From: Streptomyces sp. PCS3-D2
GTDB taxonomy: Bacteria; Actinomycetota; Actinomycetes; Streptomycetales; Streptomycetaceae
Assembly (NCBI RefSeq): GCF_000612545.2
Contig: NZ_CP097800.1
Coordinates: 248,001-312,000, forward strand
Length of the DNA: 64,000 bases
Direction: 5' to 3'
Made by a program: the position numbers and the translations under genes. How positions within the stretch are numbered: position 1 is the first letter of the stretch; every line of letters starts with the position of its first letter. Below are positions 19,383 through 27,598 of the stretch, one piece after another. The notes under the pieces were generated by a model, which was given only the letters and a program-made list of their open reading frames with translations, had not been told where the DNA came from and made no database searches.

Positions 19383-19896
19383 TCCAGTAGCGGCGCTTGG
19401 GGCCGATCAGGGTCTCGCGCACGTCCTCCAGCACGCCACCGCCGCGCTCGATGGTGCGGACGGACCCCGTGTTGCCGGGGTCGCAGGTGAGCAGGACCCG
19501 GTCCATGCCGAGGACCCGCGCCTCGTGGAGCACGGCGGTCAGGGCCCAGGTGGCCAGGCCGCGCCTGCGGGCCGAGGGCCTTATGCCGTAGCCGATGTGG
19601 CCGCCGGCGTCGAGGAGGAAGCCGTTGAGGTAGTGGCGCAGGTCGATGGCGCCGAGGTACGTGTCGTCCTCGGTGATCCACCAGTACGTCGCGTGGACGC
19701 GGCCGTGCTCGACCGGCACCGAGCGGTCCGCGTACCGGCGGAGCTTCCGTGTCCAGGCCGCGAAGCCCTCCGGGGTGTCGACGTCGTCGCCGGAGCCGAG
19801 CCCCGCACCGTCCATGTGGGCATCGGGTCCCCATTCCTCCCGTGCGGCGATCCAGGTTCCGTGCAGGTGGGGGCTGGGGGCGATGAGCTGGGGCAT
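19372..19896 (-). CDS. GNAT-family N-acetyltransferase
   Basis: 174 aa from the ATG at 19896. RimJ/RimL-like GNAT fold: YWWITEDDTYLGAIDLRHYLN, acetyl-CoA loop GGHIGYGIRPSARRRGLATWAL, and a C-terminal LTCDPGNTGSVRTIERGGGVLED. The substrate may be an amine-bearing small molecule or a protein N-terminus; nothing nearby tells. Its end overlaps the end of the HTH regulator gene. Confidence 0.88.
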   Translation of the reverse strand: MPQLIAPSPHLHGTWIAAREEWGPDAHMDGAGLGSGDDVDTPEGFAAWTRKLRRYADRSVPVEHGRVHATYWWITEDDTYLGAIDLRHYLNGFLLDAGGHIGYGIRPSARRRGLATWALTAVLHEARVLGMDRVLLTCDPGNTGSVRTIERGGGVLEDVRETLIGPKRRYWITL

Positions 19897-19984
19897 GGCA
19901 GGGACCCTAACAGTCCGATGATCCGACCCAGCCTGCCCGGGCGGGCCGGGCAGGCGTGCGGGGCCGGGCGGGCCGGGCAGGCCC

Positions 19985-21214
19985 TCAGCCGGACCTCGGC
20001 TCCGACGGCTTGCGGCCGGGGTAGACGTTGTCCGGGGTGACGATGGAGGTGATCGCCTCACCGAAGAGCGTGCTGGGCTCCTGGCCGTCGTGGAGGATGT
20101 CGGTGTTGAGGATGACGACCAGGGTCGCCTGGGCCTGCGGGAGGTACACCGCGAGGCTCTGGTAGCCGGGGAGCGAACCGTTGTGCCCGATCCAGCCCTG
20201 GACGTCGAAGAGGCCCAGCCCGTAGCCGGCGCCCGGGATGCCGACCGACTGGGTCTTCAGACGCTGGGCCTGGGTCGCGGGCGTCAGGAGCGTGCCGGTG
20301 GCGAGCGTACGGGCCCAGCTGCGCAGGTTCTGGAGGTCGGAGATCATCGCTCCGGCCGCCCAGGCCCAGGACGGGTTCCAGTCCGTCGACACCTCGACCT
20401 TCCCCGACGCGGTCTGGTCGGTGTAGCCCTGGGCGTGCGGAGCGGGGAACTCCGCGCCGGTCGGGAAGAAGGTCCGGCGCAGTCCGGCCGGGTCCACGAC
20501 GTCCTCGTCGACCACCTCGGCGAGCGGTCGGCCGGTGATCTTCTCGATCACCAGGCCGAGCAGGATCAGGTTGGTGTTGGAGTACTGGAACTTCGCGTCC
20601 GGAGCGAACTGCACCGGGTGCCTGAAGGAGTAGTCGAGCAACTCCTGCGGGGTGAAGGGGCGGTCGGGGTCGGCGGTGAACGCCTTGTCGAAGTCAGGAT
20701 CCTCGCTGTAGTTGAACAACCCGCTGCGCATGCCGGCCAGTTCGCGCAGGGTGATGGCGCCGCCGTTCGGCACGCCGGAGATGTAGTCGCCGATCGGGTC
20801 GTCGAGGCCGACCTTGCCCTGGTCGACCAGCTGGAGGAGGGCGGTGACCGTGAACGTCTTGGTCAGGCTGCCGATGCGCGTGTTGAAGTCCGTCCGCATG
20901 GGCTCGCCCGTCGCCTTGTCGGCCACGCCGAAGGCCTTCACGTAGCTGCCCTTGCCGGGTGCCCACAGGCCCACGACCACACCGGGCACCTGTGCCTCGC
21001 GCATGACCTGGCGCACGGCGGCGTCGAGCTGGCCCGCGACAGCCGGGGTGATCTGCTTGAACTCCCCGTCCGCGTCCGGCGAGGGCGTGGCCGAGGCGGA
21101 CGGTCCGGGGGTGGGCGCCCCGTAGGCGGGGGCCGTGACGGCCCCGGTGAGGAGCAGCCCTGCCGCGGCGGTGGCCGCGCAGGTCCGGCGAAGCCGTAGT
21201 TGCGTCGTTTTCAC
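19985..21214 (-). CDS. Secreted serine hydrolase of the beta-lactamase/D-Ala-D-Ala carboxypeptidase class C fold
   Basis: 409 aa from the GTG at 21214, chosen for AGGAGG at ideal distance. Sec signal peptide (RRTCAATAAAGLLLTGAVTAPAYGA), then a Pro/Ser/Thr spacer. Catalytic SxxK in GSLTKTF, YxN in YSNTN, and HxG in GHNGSLPGY are all present, so it should be active. Family members are D-alanyl-D-alanine carboxypeptidases or esterases acting outside the membrane. A damaged remnant of a related gene is found at about 35885-36290. Confidence 0.92.
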   Translation of the reverse strand: MKTTQLRLRRTCAATAAAGLLLTGAVTAPAYGAPTPGPSASATPSPDADGEFKQITPAVAGQLDAAVRQVMREAQVPGVVVGLWAPGKGSYVKAFGVADKATGEPMRTDFNTRIGSLTKTFTVTALLQLVDQGKVGLDDPIGDYISGVPNGGAITLRELAGMRSGLFNYSEDPDFDKAFTADPDRPFTPQELLDYSFRHPVQFAPDAKFQYSNTNLILLGLVIEKITGRPLAEVVDEDVVDPAGLRRTFFPTGAEFPAPHAQGYTDQTASGKVEVSTDWNPSWAWAAGAMISDLQNLRSWARTLATGTLLTPATQAQRLKTQSVGIPGAGYGLGLFDVQGWIGHNGSLPGYQSLAVYLPQAQATLVVILNTDILHDGQEPSTLFGEAITSIVTPDNVYPGRKPSEPRSG

Positions 21215-21261
21215 CAATGCCTCCTGCGGTACGGGGACCAGGGTCGGCATACACGGTCAGG

Positions 21262-23385
21262 CTAGGCCCGTACCGGCGCGGCCGCGAGACGGGAGTCCTG
21301 GGTCAGGGACCGTGCGCGGGCGATGACGAGGGCCACGTCGTCGTGGTCGTCGGGGCGGCGCAGGGAGTCCAGGAGCCGGTCGCAGGTCTCCTCCAGGGGG
21401 CGCCCGGTGTCGGCCAGCAGGTCCAGCAGGAGACCGAGGCGCTCGTCGATGGGCTGGTCACGGGTCTCCACCAGGCCGTCCGTGTAGAGCACCAGTTGGT
21501 CGCCGGGGGCCATGGCCACGGTGGTCGCCTCGAAGGGGATGCCGCCCACGCCGAGCGGTGCTCCGGTGGGCAGGTCGAGCAGCCGGGGTGCGTGGCCCGC
21601 CCGGATGAGCACGGGAGGCAGGTGTCCCGCGACGGCGATGCGGCATTGCGCGCGGTGCGGGTCGTGGACGACGTAGACGCAGGTGGCGATGGTCTCCTCC
21701 AGGGCGGCCGTGGTGCGGTCCAGCTGCTGGAGCACCTGGGGCGGGTCGAGGGCGAGTTCGGCGAGGGTGCGGGTCGCGGTGCGCAACTGCCCCATGCTGG
21801 CTGCCGCGTTGATCCCACTGCCCATGACGTCGCCGATGACGAGGACGGTGGTGTCGTCCGGTCCCGCAATGGCGTCGAACCAGTCGCCGCCGATCTCGCT
21901 GCTGGCCGCGGCAGGCCGGTAGCGGGAGGCCACCTCCAGACCGGGTGTGGGCGGCGGGTGGTGGGGCAGCAGGTGGTGCTGGAGGGCGAGTGCGGTGTGG
22001 TGGGCGTTGCGGTACCAGCGGGCGTTGTCGATGCACACGGCTGCGCGCGCGGCCAGTTCGCCGGCCAGCACGATGTCGTCGTCGTTGAACGGGAGCGGAT
22101 TGCGGGTGCGTTTGAGGTCCAGGGCGCCCAGGACCTCGCCGCGCGCGATGAGCGGGACGGCCAGGTAGGAGCGCAGTCCGGCGCGGGTCAGGAGGGAGGC
22201 GGCGTTGCTGTCGCGAGCGATCCGGGAGATGTCCCTGGCCTGCACGTGGGCGACGAGGACCGGGTGGCCGGTGGTCACGGACCGGGTGACCAGCCGGTCG
22301 GCGGCGTAGCGGGCGATGTCTCCCGGCGGGTCCGCGGCGCGGACGGCCTCGCTCGGATAGGCGGCGGCGACGGCGAGGGCGCGGAACACGGCCGGCTCGT
22401 GGGCCGACGACCTGAGCGTGGGCCGCCCTTCGAGGACCGAGTCGAGGATGTCGACGGCGGCGATGTCGGCGAGCTCGGGCACGACGACGTCCGCGAGCTC
22501 GCGGGCGGTCTGGTCGAGGTCGAGGGTGGTGCCGATGCGGACGGTGGCGTCCGCGATCAGCGCGAGGCGGCGGCGGCTGCGGGCGATCTCGAGGGCCGCC
22601 TGGTGGCTCTGGGTGACGTCGACCACCGAGGTGGCCAGGCCCAGGACCCGTCCGGTGGCGTCCTCGAGCCGGTAGTAGGACACCGACCAGGCGTGTTCGG
22701 TGCGGTGCCCGCCGTGGGTGCGTCCGGCCGTGAACTGCTCCAGCAGCGGAGTCCCGGTGGCCAGGACCTGGCGCATCGCCGACTCGGCGGCCTCCGTGTC
22801 GTCGAGGAAGGACAGGGCCTCCCGGACGCCCCGGCCGATGTGCTCGGAGGCGGGCAGCCCGTTGATCCGCTCCAGCGTGGGGTTGACCAGGACGTAGCGC
22901 AGCTCAGTGTCCAGGACGGCGAGCCCGATCGGGGACTGGGCCACGAGGCGGGCGGAGAGGGCGAGGTCGCGCTCCAGCTGCCGCAGTGTGGTGCGATCGG
23001 TCGCGATGCCCAGGGCGTACAGGTCGCCGCGATCGTCGAGCAGCCGCATGTTGCGGAACTCCACGAGGCGTGTGCTGCCGTCCTTGTGCCGTACCGGGAA
23101 GGCGCCCGCCCAGTCGCCGGCGCCGCCCATGACCCGGGCGAACAGCTCCGTCACCAGTCCGACGTGCTGCGTGTCGGCCAGCAGCCGGGCCGCGGGCTGG
23201 CCGAGCGCCTCGTCCGCCGCCCAGCCGAACAATTGTTCTGCTTGTGGGCTCCACAGGGCGACCCGGCCGTCGGAGTCGAGCACGACGGCGGCCACGTTCA
23301 GGACGTCGAGGAGGCCGCTCGGCGGGGCGATCCCGGCTGCGCCGGGCTGGCTCTCGCTGGTCCCCGACCCGTCGATCGCACCCAT
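21262..23385 (-). CDS. PAS-PAS-GAF-SpoIIE (PP2C-type) protein phosphatase
   Basis: 707 aa, ATG preceded by AAGGGAG. Two PAS domains (about 22-140 and 145-270), a GAF domain (about 285-445; LRSYLAVPLIARGEVLGALDL) and a C-terminal SpoIIE phosphatase domain with the metal-binding EIGGDWFDAI, VIGDVMGSG and DDVALVIAR. Such multidomain phosphatases dephosphorylate STAS antagonists in response to signals bound by the PAS/GAF part. It could serve a STAS protein like the one at 6248-6616, but no direct link is visible. No membrane helices; cytoplasmic. Confidence 0.93.
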   Translation of the reverse strand: MGAIDGSGTSESQPGAAGIAPPSGLLDVLNVAAVVLDSDGRVALWSPQAEQLFGWAADEALGQPAARLLADTQHVGLVTELFARVMGGAGDWAGAFPVRHKDGSTRLVEFRNMRLLDDRGDLYALGIATDRTTLRQLERDLALSARLVAQSPIGLAVLDTELRYVLVNPTLERINGLPASEHIGRGVREALSFLDDTEAAESAMRQVLATGTPLLEQFTAGRTHGGHRTEHAWSVSYYRLEDATGRVLGLATSVVDVTQSHQAALEIARSRRRLALIADATVRIGTTLDLDQTARELADVVVPELADIAAVDILDSVLEGRPTLRSSAHEPAVFRALAVAAAYPSEAVRAADPPGDIARYAADRLVTRSVTTGHPVLVAHVQARDISRIARDSNAASLLTRAGLRSYLAVPLIARGEVLGALDLKRTRNPLPFNDDDIVLAGELAARAAVCIDNARWYRNAHHTALALQHHLLPHHPPPTPGLEVASRYRPAAASSEIGGDWFDAIAGPDDTTVLVIGDVMGSGINAAASMGQLRTATRTLAELALDPPQVLQQLDRTTAALEETIATCVYVVHDPHRAQCRIAVAGHLPPVLIRAGHAPRLLDLPTGAPLGVGGIPFEATTVAMAPGDQLVLYTDGLVETRDQPIDERLGLLLDLLADTGRPLEETCDRLLDSLRRPDDHDDVALVIARARSLTQDSRLAAAPVRA

Positions 23386-23612
23386 TGGCGATGCTCCCTT
23401 CCGGCACCATCGGCCCGGCGGCCACCCGCCCCGGCCCGGTCCGGCCCCGTCCGGGCGGTCCGGGGCGCACGGTCACCTCTCATCGTCCCCCGGAAACCGC
23501 CGGGAAGCGTCCGGAGCGGCCCGGCCCGGGCCCGGCGGCGCCGGAGCGGCCGGGGCTCGGAGGCGGTCGGACGTGGTCGAAGGCGGTACCGGCGACCGCG
23601 TAGGCTCGGCGG
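23386..23612. other. Divergent intergenic region with leaderless -10 box
   Basis: 227 bp between the SpoIIE phosphatase and YrdC-like genes. TAGGCT at 23601-23606 lies 6 bases before the ATG at 23613, the Streptomyces pattern for a leaderless mRNA. No other feature recognised. Confidence 0.5.
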
Positions 23613-24233
23613 ATGGCGAAATACTTCGACGTGCACCCCGAGAACCCGCAGCGGCGCACCATCGACAACGTGGTCGGCATGATCCGCTCGGGCGGGCTCG
23701 TCGCCTACCCCACGGACTCCTGCTTCGCGCTGGGTTGCCAGCTGGGCAACCGGGACGGCATCGGACGGATCCGCTCGATCCGCGATCTGGACGACCGCCA
23801 CCACTTCACCCTGGTGTGCCAGAACTTCGCCCAGCTGGGGCAGTTCGTACGGATCGACAACAACGTGTTCCGCGCCATCAAGGCGGCCACTCCCGGCAGT
23901 TACACCTTCATCCTCCCGGCGACCTCGGAGGTGCCGCGCCAGCTGCTGCATCCGAAGAAGAAGACGGTCGGCGTCCGGATCCCCGACCACGTGGTGACCC
24001 AGGCCCTGCTCGCGGAGCTCGGCGAACCGCTGCTGTCGAGCACGCTGCTGCTGCCGGACGAGGCGGAGCCGATGACCCAGGGCTGGGAGATCAAGGAGCG
24101 TCTCGACCACGAGGTGGACGCCGTACTGGACTCGGGTGACTGCGGCACCGAGCCGACCACGGTCATCGACTTCTCCTCCGGCGACGCCGAGATCGTCCGT
24201 CGCGGGGCCGGCGACACCTCGCGGTTCGAGTAG
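23613..24233 (+). CDS. YrdC/Sua5-domain protein (YciO-like)
   Basis: 206 aa. VGMIRSGGLVAYPTDSCFALGCQL, DDRHHFTLVCQNFAQLGQF, ATPGSYTFILPATSEVPRQLL and the KKKTVGVRIPDH motif are those of the YrdC fold, which binds ATP and threonine to make threonylcarbamoyl-adenylate for the t6A37 modification of ANN-decoding tRNAs. Sequence and length fit the YciO branch, whose role as a true TsaC is less sure. Transcription is probably leaderless. Confidence 0.85.
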   Translation: MAKYFDVHPENPQRRTIDNVVGMIRSGGLVAYPTDSCFALGCQLGNRDGIGRIRSIRDLDDRHHFTLVCQNFAQLGQFVRIDNNVFRAIKAATPGSYTFILPATSEVPRQLLHPKKKTVGVRIPDHVVTQALLAELGEPLLSSTLLLPDEAEPMTQGWEIKERLDHEVDAVLDSGDCGTEPTTVIDFSSGDAEIVRRGAGDTSRFE

Positions 24234-24347
24234 CCGGCGCTCGGATCGTCGCACGGCGGGGCGGGCTGCACACAAACCGGTGGACCGGTATGCATTCACC
24301 GGCAGGCGGGCATGCTGCAAGGGCTCGCGTTCTCGGGAAGGAGCGAT

Positions 24348-25088
24348 GTGCTCACTCAGGTTCTCGACCGGATCCGACGGCTCCTCGGACGTTCCACCTC
24401 CACCACCACCGACGGTGATGCCGTCAGCCCGGCGAGCGCCCGGGCCCCGGTCTTCACGGCGGACTTCGGCTCGACCCGCCAGTGGGTCGCCGGCCGTTCC
24501 TGGGCCTATCCGAACGGCGGCCCCACCAACCCCGGCGACAACAAGCTGGACCACCTGGTACCGGACCCCTTCTACAGCCGCACCGGCACCTTCCGTGCCG
24601 TCCGCCGCCCGGACGGCAAGTGGAACGCCGGGCTGCTGACCACCGAGGGCAGCGAGGAGGGCTTCATGGTGCGGACCGGCGACGTACTGGAGTCCCGCGT
24701 ACGGCTGCCGGCCGAACTCGGGGCCTGGCCCGCGATCTGGACCTGGCTGGACGGCGGCAACGAGATCGACGTCTTCGAGTACCACCCGGACAACCCCGAC
24801 CTCCTCGAACTGTCCAACCACGTCAGGGGCGGCTCCCGTTACCACCGGGACCCGACCGTCGGCCACGGCCGCTGGGTCGACCTCACGGTGGAATTCGGGT
24901 CCCGCTCGGTGGTGTGGTGGGTCAACGGCAAGCAGGTCTTCGCCGACCGGCGCGGTGTGGGACGGCGCTGGCGGGCCTATCTCATCGTCAACCTCTCGGT
25001 CTGCGCGGGCCGCTACCACCCGGCACCCGAGGCGGGAGTGTCCGAGATGGCCTTCGAGGTCGCCCACCTCCGCGTGTTCCGACCGTAG
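24348..25088 (+). CDS. GH16-like beta-glucanase domain protein without signal peptide
   Basis: 246 aa from the GTG at 24348 after GGAAGGAG. The catalytic GH16 signature ExDxxE is present as GNEIDVFEY, with ESRVRLPAELGAWPAIWTW before it and VEFGSRSVVWWVNGKQVF after, the usual order of a laminarinase-type jelly roll. Unlike most GH16 enzymes it has no secretion signal from this start or from the ATG at 24312, so it may act inside the cell or leave by another route. Substrate unknown (beta-1,3 or 1,4-glucan or another glycan). Confidence 0.78.
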   Translation: MLTQVLDRIRRLLGRSTSTTTDGDAVSPASARAPVFTADFGSTRQWVAGRSWAYPNGGPTNPGDNKLDHLVPDPFYSRTGTFRAVRRPDGKWNAGLLTTEGSEEGFMVRTGDVLESRVRLPAELGAWPAIWTWLDGGNEIDVFEYHPDNPDLLELSNHVRGGSRYHRDPTVGHGRWVDLTVEFGSRSVVWWVNGKQVFADRRGVGRRWRAYLIVNLSVCAGRYHPAPEAGVSEMAFEVAHLRVFRP

Positions 25089-25123
25089 ACGCCGCAGAAG
25101 AACGAGTCCACATGAAGGTGCCC

Positions 25124-25837
25124 TCACTCCACGGCAGCATCCAGGAGAATCTGCGCCAGCTCGCGCGGCTGGGAGAACATCGGCCAATGGCCGGTGTCCA
25201 TCGTGACCAGCCGCCAGAGCTCGCTGTTCAGCAGCTCAGCCACATCCTCGTCGGGCTCGGCGTCGTCAGGCTCGGCCCCCGGCATCACGCATAGGACGTA
25301 GGTCGCCGGAAGTTCACCGAGCGGCCCCGACAGCACAGCGGGCTCGGTCAGCGTGGCACCTGGGTGGGGCGTCGAGCCACGCACGAGGCGTGCGATCTGC
25401 TCTTCGGTGAGACCCTCGCCGTCGTAATGAGCAGCCGGCGCGAGCGGCCAGAACCCCCCGTTCTCGGCGATCGCCGCCTCCACCGCCGCCCCGCCGTCCG
25501 GCCAGGCGGAGACAAACGACTCGCCGTCAACCGGAACGCTTGAGTCGACGAATACCACGCGAGCCAGTCGGTCACCGATCCGCTCAGCGGCCTGACCCAC
25601 CGGGATGCCCGAGTAACTGTGACCCACCAGGACCACGTCACGCAGACCCTGGCGTTCCACCTCGGCAACGATGTCCTGGACGTGAGTCGCCTGCCCCGCC
25701 GGTACACCCCGCTTGTCAGCAAGACCGGACAGCGTCAACGGATGGACGCCGTGGCCGGCCGCGCGCAGATACGGCACCACGTCGCCCCACGCCCACGCCC
25801 CGAGCCGCGCACCGGCAACCAGCACGAAATTCACCAT
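25124..25837 (-). CDS. Alpha/beta hydrolase (salicylate-esterase/HNL-like)
   Basis: 237 aa from the ATG at 25837. FVLVAGARLGAWAWGDVVPYLRAAGHGVHPLTLSGL, the elbow VLVGHSYSGIPVGQAAERI with nucleophile Ser in GHSYSG, and the terminal MDTGHWPMFSQPRELAQIL with the catalytic His place it with plant-type methylesterase/hydroxynitrile-lyase-like hydrolases. It is the downstream convergent neighbour of the GH16 gene. Codon bias is somewhat weaker than in neighbours. Substrate unknown. Confidence 0.87.
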   Translation of the reverse strand: MVNFVLVAGARLGAWAWGDVVPYLRAAGHGVHPLTLSGLADKRGVPAGQATHVQDIVAEVERQGLRDVVLVGHSYSGIPVGQAAERIGDRLARVVFVDSSVPVDGESFVSAWPDGGAAVEAAIAENGGFWPLAPAAHYDGEGLTEEQIARLVRGSTPHPGATLTEPAVLSGPLGELPATYVLCVMPGAEPDDAEPDEDVAELLNSELWRLVTMDTGHWPMFSQPRELAQILLDAAVE

Positions 25838-25874
25838 GCCCGCACGGTAGCCGGGCAGCCTGACGATCATCTAG

Positions 25875-25885
25875 GAAATATTTTC
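25875..25885. promoter_or_regulatory. AT-rich palindrome upstream of the hydrolase
   Basis: GAAA-TAT-TTTC within an unusually AT-rich patch (25870-25890) in the gap between RNase H and the hydrolase; a possible operator or promoter element for the minus-strand hydrolase gene. Confidence 0.35.
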
Positions 25886-25915
25886 GATATGCGCCCTGGT
25901 CCGCGGCCGGCCTGC

Positions 25916-26629
25916 TCAGCCCTCGGCCCCGATGGCGACGGCCGCGCAGCTCTCGTGGCCCCAGCGGCTGCCGTTCTTGGCGATCATGTCGCCGACGGCG
26001 TACGGCGCACCGCAGGGGCAGCTGCCCGGGAACTTCGCCTTGATGGCCCGGCTCCCCCGGCTCGCCCGGCCCGCAGCCGATCCCGCACTCGATCGCTTCT
26101 TCGCCGTGGCGGCTCCCCGCCGTGCGGGCGCCGCGGGGGCCGGTACCGGCAGGTCCGTGTTCCCCAGGGCCGTGCCCGCGGCCTCCTGCCTGAGCGCCGC
26201 GTCACTGGCGGCCTGGTCGGCGATCGCGTTGAGGTGGTCGCCGTCCTCGCGGTGCGCGGGAACGTACCGGAAGGTCACGTCGCGCTCGGCGAGCAGGCCG
26301 TCGATCTCCTCGACGAGTTCGCGGTTCGCCACGGGCCCGCCGGAGGCGGTCTTCCAGCCGTTGCGCTTCCAGCCGGGCAGCCACTGGGTGACCGCCTTCA
26401 TCGCGTACTGCGAGTCCATCCTCACCTCGACGGACGTCCCGGGCTCCAGCGCCTCCAACAGCCGCTGGAGCGCGGTCAGCTCCCCGATGTTGTTGGTGGA
26501 CCGCCCCAGCGGACCGGCCTCCCAGCGTTTCGGGTGTCCCTCGGCGTCGGCGATGACCCATCCCCAGCCGGCGGGTCCGGGGTTCCCCTTCGCCGCTCCG
26601 TCACAGGCGGCAATGATGCGATCAGACAT
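25916..26629 (-). CDS. rnhA: Ribonuclease HI with C-terminal extension
   Basis: 237 aa from the ATG at 26629 (an in-frame ATG six codons upstream at 26647 is equally possible; neither has an ideal ribosome site). RNase HI catalytic carboxylates lie in ACDGAAKGNPG, NNIGELTAL, RMDSQYAMKAV and DHLNAIADQAA, and the KRNGWKTASGGPVANREL handle helix is present. It cleaves RNA in RNA-DNA hybrids. After residue 150 a basic Ala/Arg linker leads to a small extra domain with PGSCPCGAPYAVGDMI...WGHESCA, whose CxC and C resemble a zinc-binding knuckle seen in many actinobacterial homologues. Confidence 0.92.
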   Translation of the reverse strand: MSDRIIAACDGAAKGNPGPAGWGWVIADAEGHPKRWEAGPLGRSTNNIGELTALQRLLEALEPGTSVEVRMDSQYAMKAVTQWLPGWKRNGWKTASGGPVANRELVEEIDGLLAERDVTFRYVPAHREDGDHLNAIADQAASDAALRQEAAGTALGNTDLPVPAPAAPARRGAATAKKRSSAGSAAGRASRGSRAIKAKFPGSCPCGAPYAVGDMIAKNGSRWGHESCAAVAIGAEG

Positions 26630-26650
26630 CCTCCGATCATGCCTCATCCG

Positions 26651-26700
26651 CGGAGCGGTACGGCCCCGGCCGGCGCGGAGCGGTACGACCCCGGCCGGCC
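26651..26700. repeat. Two tandem copies of a 25-bp unit
   Basis: CGGAGCGGTACG-G/A-CCCCGGCCGGC at 26651-26675 and again at 26676-26700, in the 259-bp gap between RNase H and the cold shock gene. Function unknown. Confidence 0.7.
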
Positions 26701-26779
26701 AGGCTCACGGCCCGTCCCCCGGCGCGCGGCCCGCGCGTGCCGGAGGGGCCCGCGGACTCGGAGGCGGAGGAGACGAAAC

Positions 26780-26808
26780 AGGGCCGTGCGGCGATGCCGC
26801 ACGGCCCT
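26780..26808. terminator. Hairpin terminator downstream of the cold shock gene
   Basis: AGGGCCGTGCGGC, loop GAT, GCCGCACGGCCCT: a perfect 13-bp stem. It lies about 80 bases past the stop of the minus-strand csp gene. Confidence 0.8.
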
Positions 26809-26887
26809 GATCCTCCCTCCACCGGTTGGCCCCGAGAGGAGGAAACGGTTCTCCGGTACCCGGACCACGGCCCGGGTCGACCGGGGA

Positions 26888-27091
26888 TCAGGCGGGGGTG
26901 ATGTTCTCCGCCTGCGGGCCCTTCTGGCCCTGCGTGATGTCGAAGGTCACGGCCTGACCCTCCTGGAGCTCACGGTAGCCCGTGGCGTTGATCGCCGAGT
27001 AGTGGGCGAAGACGTCCGGGCCGCCGCCGTCCTGCGCGATGAAGCCGAAGCCCTTCTCGGAGTTGAACCACTTCACGGTTCCCGTAGCCAT
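26888..27091 (-). CDS. Cold shock protein (CspA family)
   Basis: 67 aa from the ATG at 27091 ([18 protein letters not shown]), preceded by GGGAAGG. The RNP1 motif KGFGFI and the RNP2-like DVFAHYSAI are intact. CspA-family OB-fold proteins bind single-stranded nucleic acid and act as RNA chaperones. The mRNA leader carries a short hairpin 27 bases upstream of the start. Single-gene unit closed by a strong terminator. Confidence 0.96.
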   Translation of the reverse strand: MATGTVKWFNSEKGFGFIAQDGGGPDVFAHYSAINATGYRELQEGQAVTFDITQGQKGPQAENITPA

Positions 27092-27117
27092 GTTCATGCC
27101 TTCCCGTTGACGTACGC

Positions 27118-27136
27118 CCTCCACACGGCGTGGAGG
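27118..27136 (-). promoter_or_regulatory. Hairpin in the csp leader
   Basis: CCTCCAC-acggc-GTGGAGG, 7 bp, 27 bases upstream of the csp start codon on the transcript. Its strand holds GGAGG-like bases, so it could influence translation; unproven. Confidence 0.4.
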
Positions 27137-27380
27137 ACGGAGGTGATCGCCCTGGTCCTACGGCACAACACAGCAAAACTGCCCACACCTGAAGGCGCGG
27201 GCAAGGCACTTGGAACCACGACAGCTACCGGAGAAGGTACACGCCTGCACGCACTGTCACCAGGGGGAATGATCACGCCTGCGCGGCGGGAATTCGCCCT
27301 TGTACGGACTTGCCGGGCGCCGCCGCCCGAAAAACCCGCCGCGGACCGTCCCCCGGATGCCGTAGGGTGAGGTCCACCGA

Positions 27381-27454
27381 CGCGGGGTGGAGCAGCTCGG
27401 TAGCTCGCTGGGCTCATAACCCAGAGGTCGCAGGTTCGAATCCTGTCCCCGCTA
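27381..27454 (+). tRNA. Initiator tRNA-fMet (CAT anticodon)
   Basis: 74 bases, cloverleaf complete: acceptor CGCGGGG with CCCCGCT, D arm AGCTCGGTAGCT, anticodon arm CTGGGCTCATAACCCAG, T arm GGTTCGAATCC. The unpaired 1-72 position (C1 opposite U72) and three consecutive G-C pairs under the CAT loop are the marks of the initiator and not of the elongator Met-tRNA. CCA is not encoded. A -10-like TAGGGT lies at 27363-27368. Confidence 0.96.
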
Positions 27455-27462
27455 CTGCTCCC

Positions 27463-27494
27463 AAGGGCCCGGATCCACGAGGATCCGGGCCCTT
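27463..27494 (+). terminator. Terminator of the initiator tRNA gene
   Basis: AAGGGCCCGGATCC, loop ACGA, GGATCCGGGCCCTT: a perfect 14-bp stem starting 9 bases after the tRNA. Confidence 0.88.
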
Positions 27495-27598
27495 GCGCCG
27501 TTCCGGACGGTCGCCGCGGCCCGTCCCCGCGCACGGCGTGACCGGCGTCACAGGATTTCCCGTCGTCGGGTGTCGACCGGATCCGGTGCGCCGAGCGT

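Noticed and set aside
21217-23682. 821-aa plus-strand frame
   Set aside because: Antisense shadow of the PAS-GAF-SpoIIE gene without recognisable domains.
24348-25837. GH16 gene and alpha/beta hydrolase as a polysaccharide-use locus
   Set aside because: The genes are convergent, and no transporter or regulator for sugars is nearby.
26651-26700. Insertion-sequence end or att site
   Set aside because: Simple two-copy 25-bp tandem duplication, no transposase or integrase gene and no target duplication.
27381-27454. Elongator tRNA-Met or tRNA-Ile2
   Set aside because: C1-U72 mismatch and the three G-C pairs below the anticodon loop mark the initiator tRNA.
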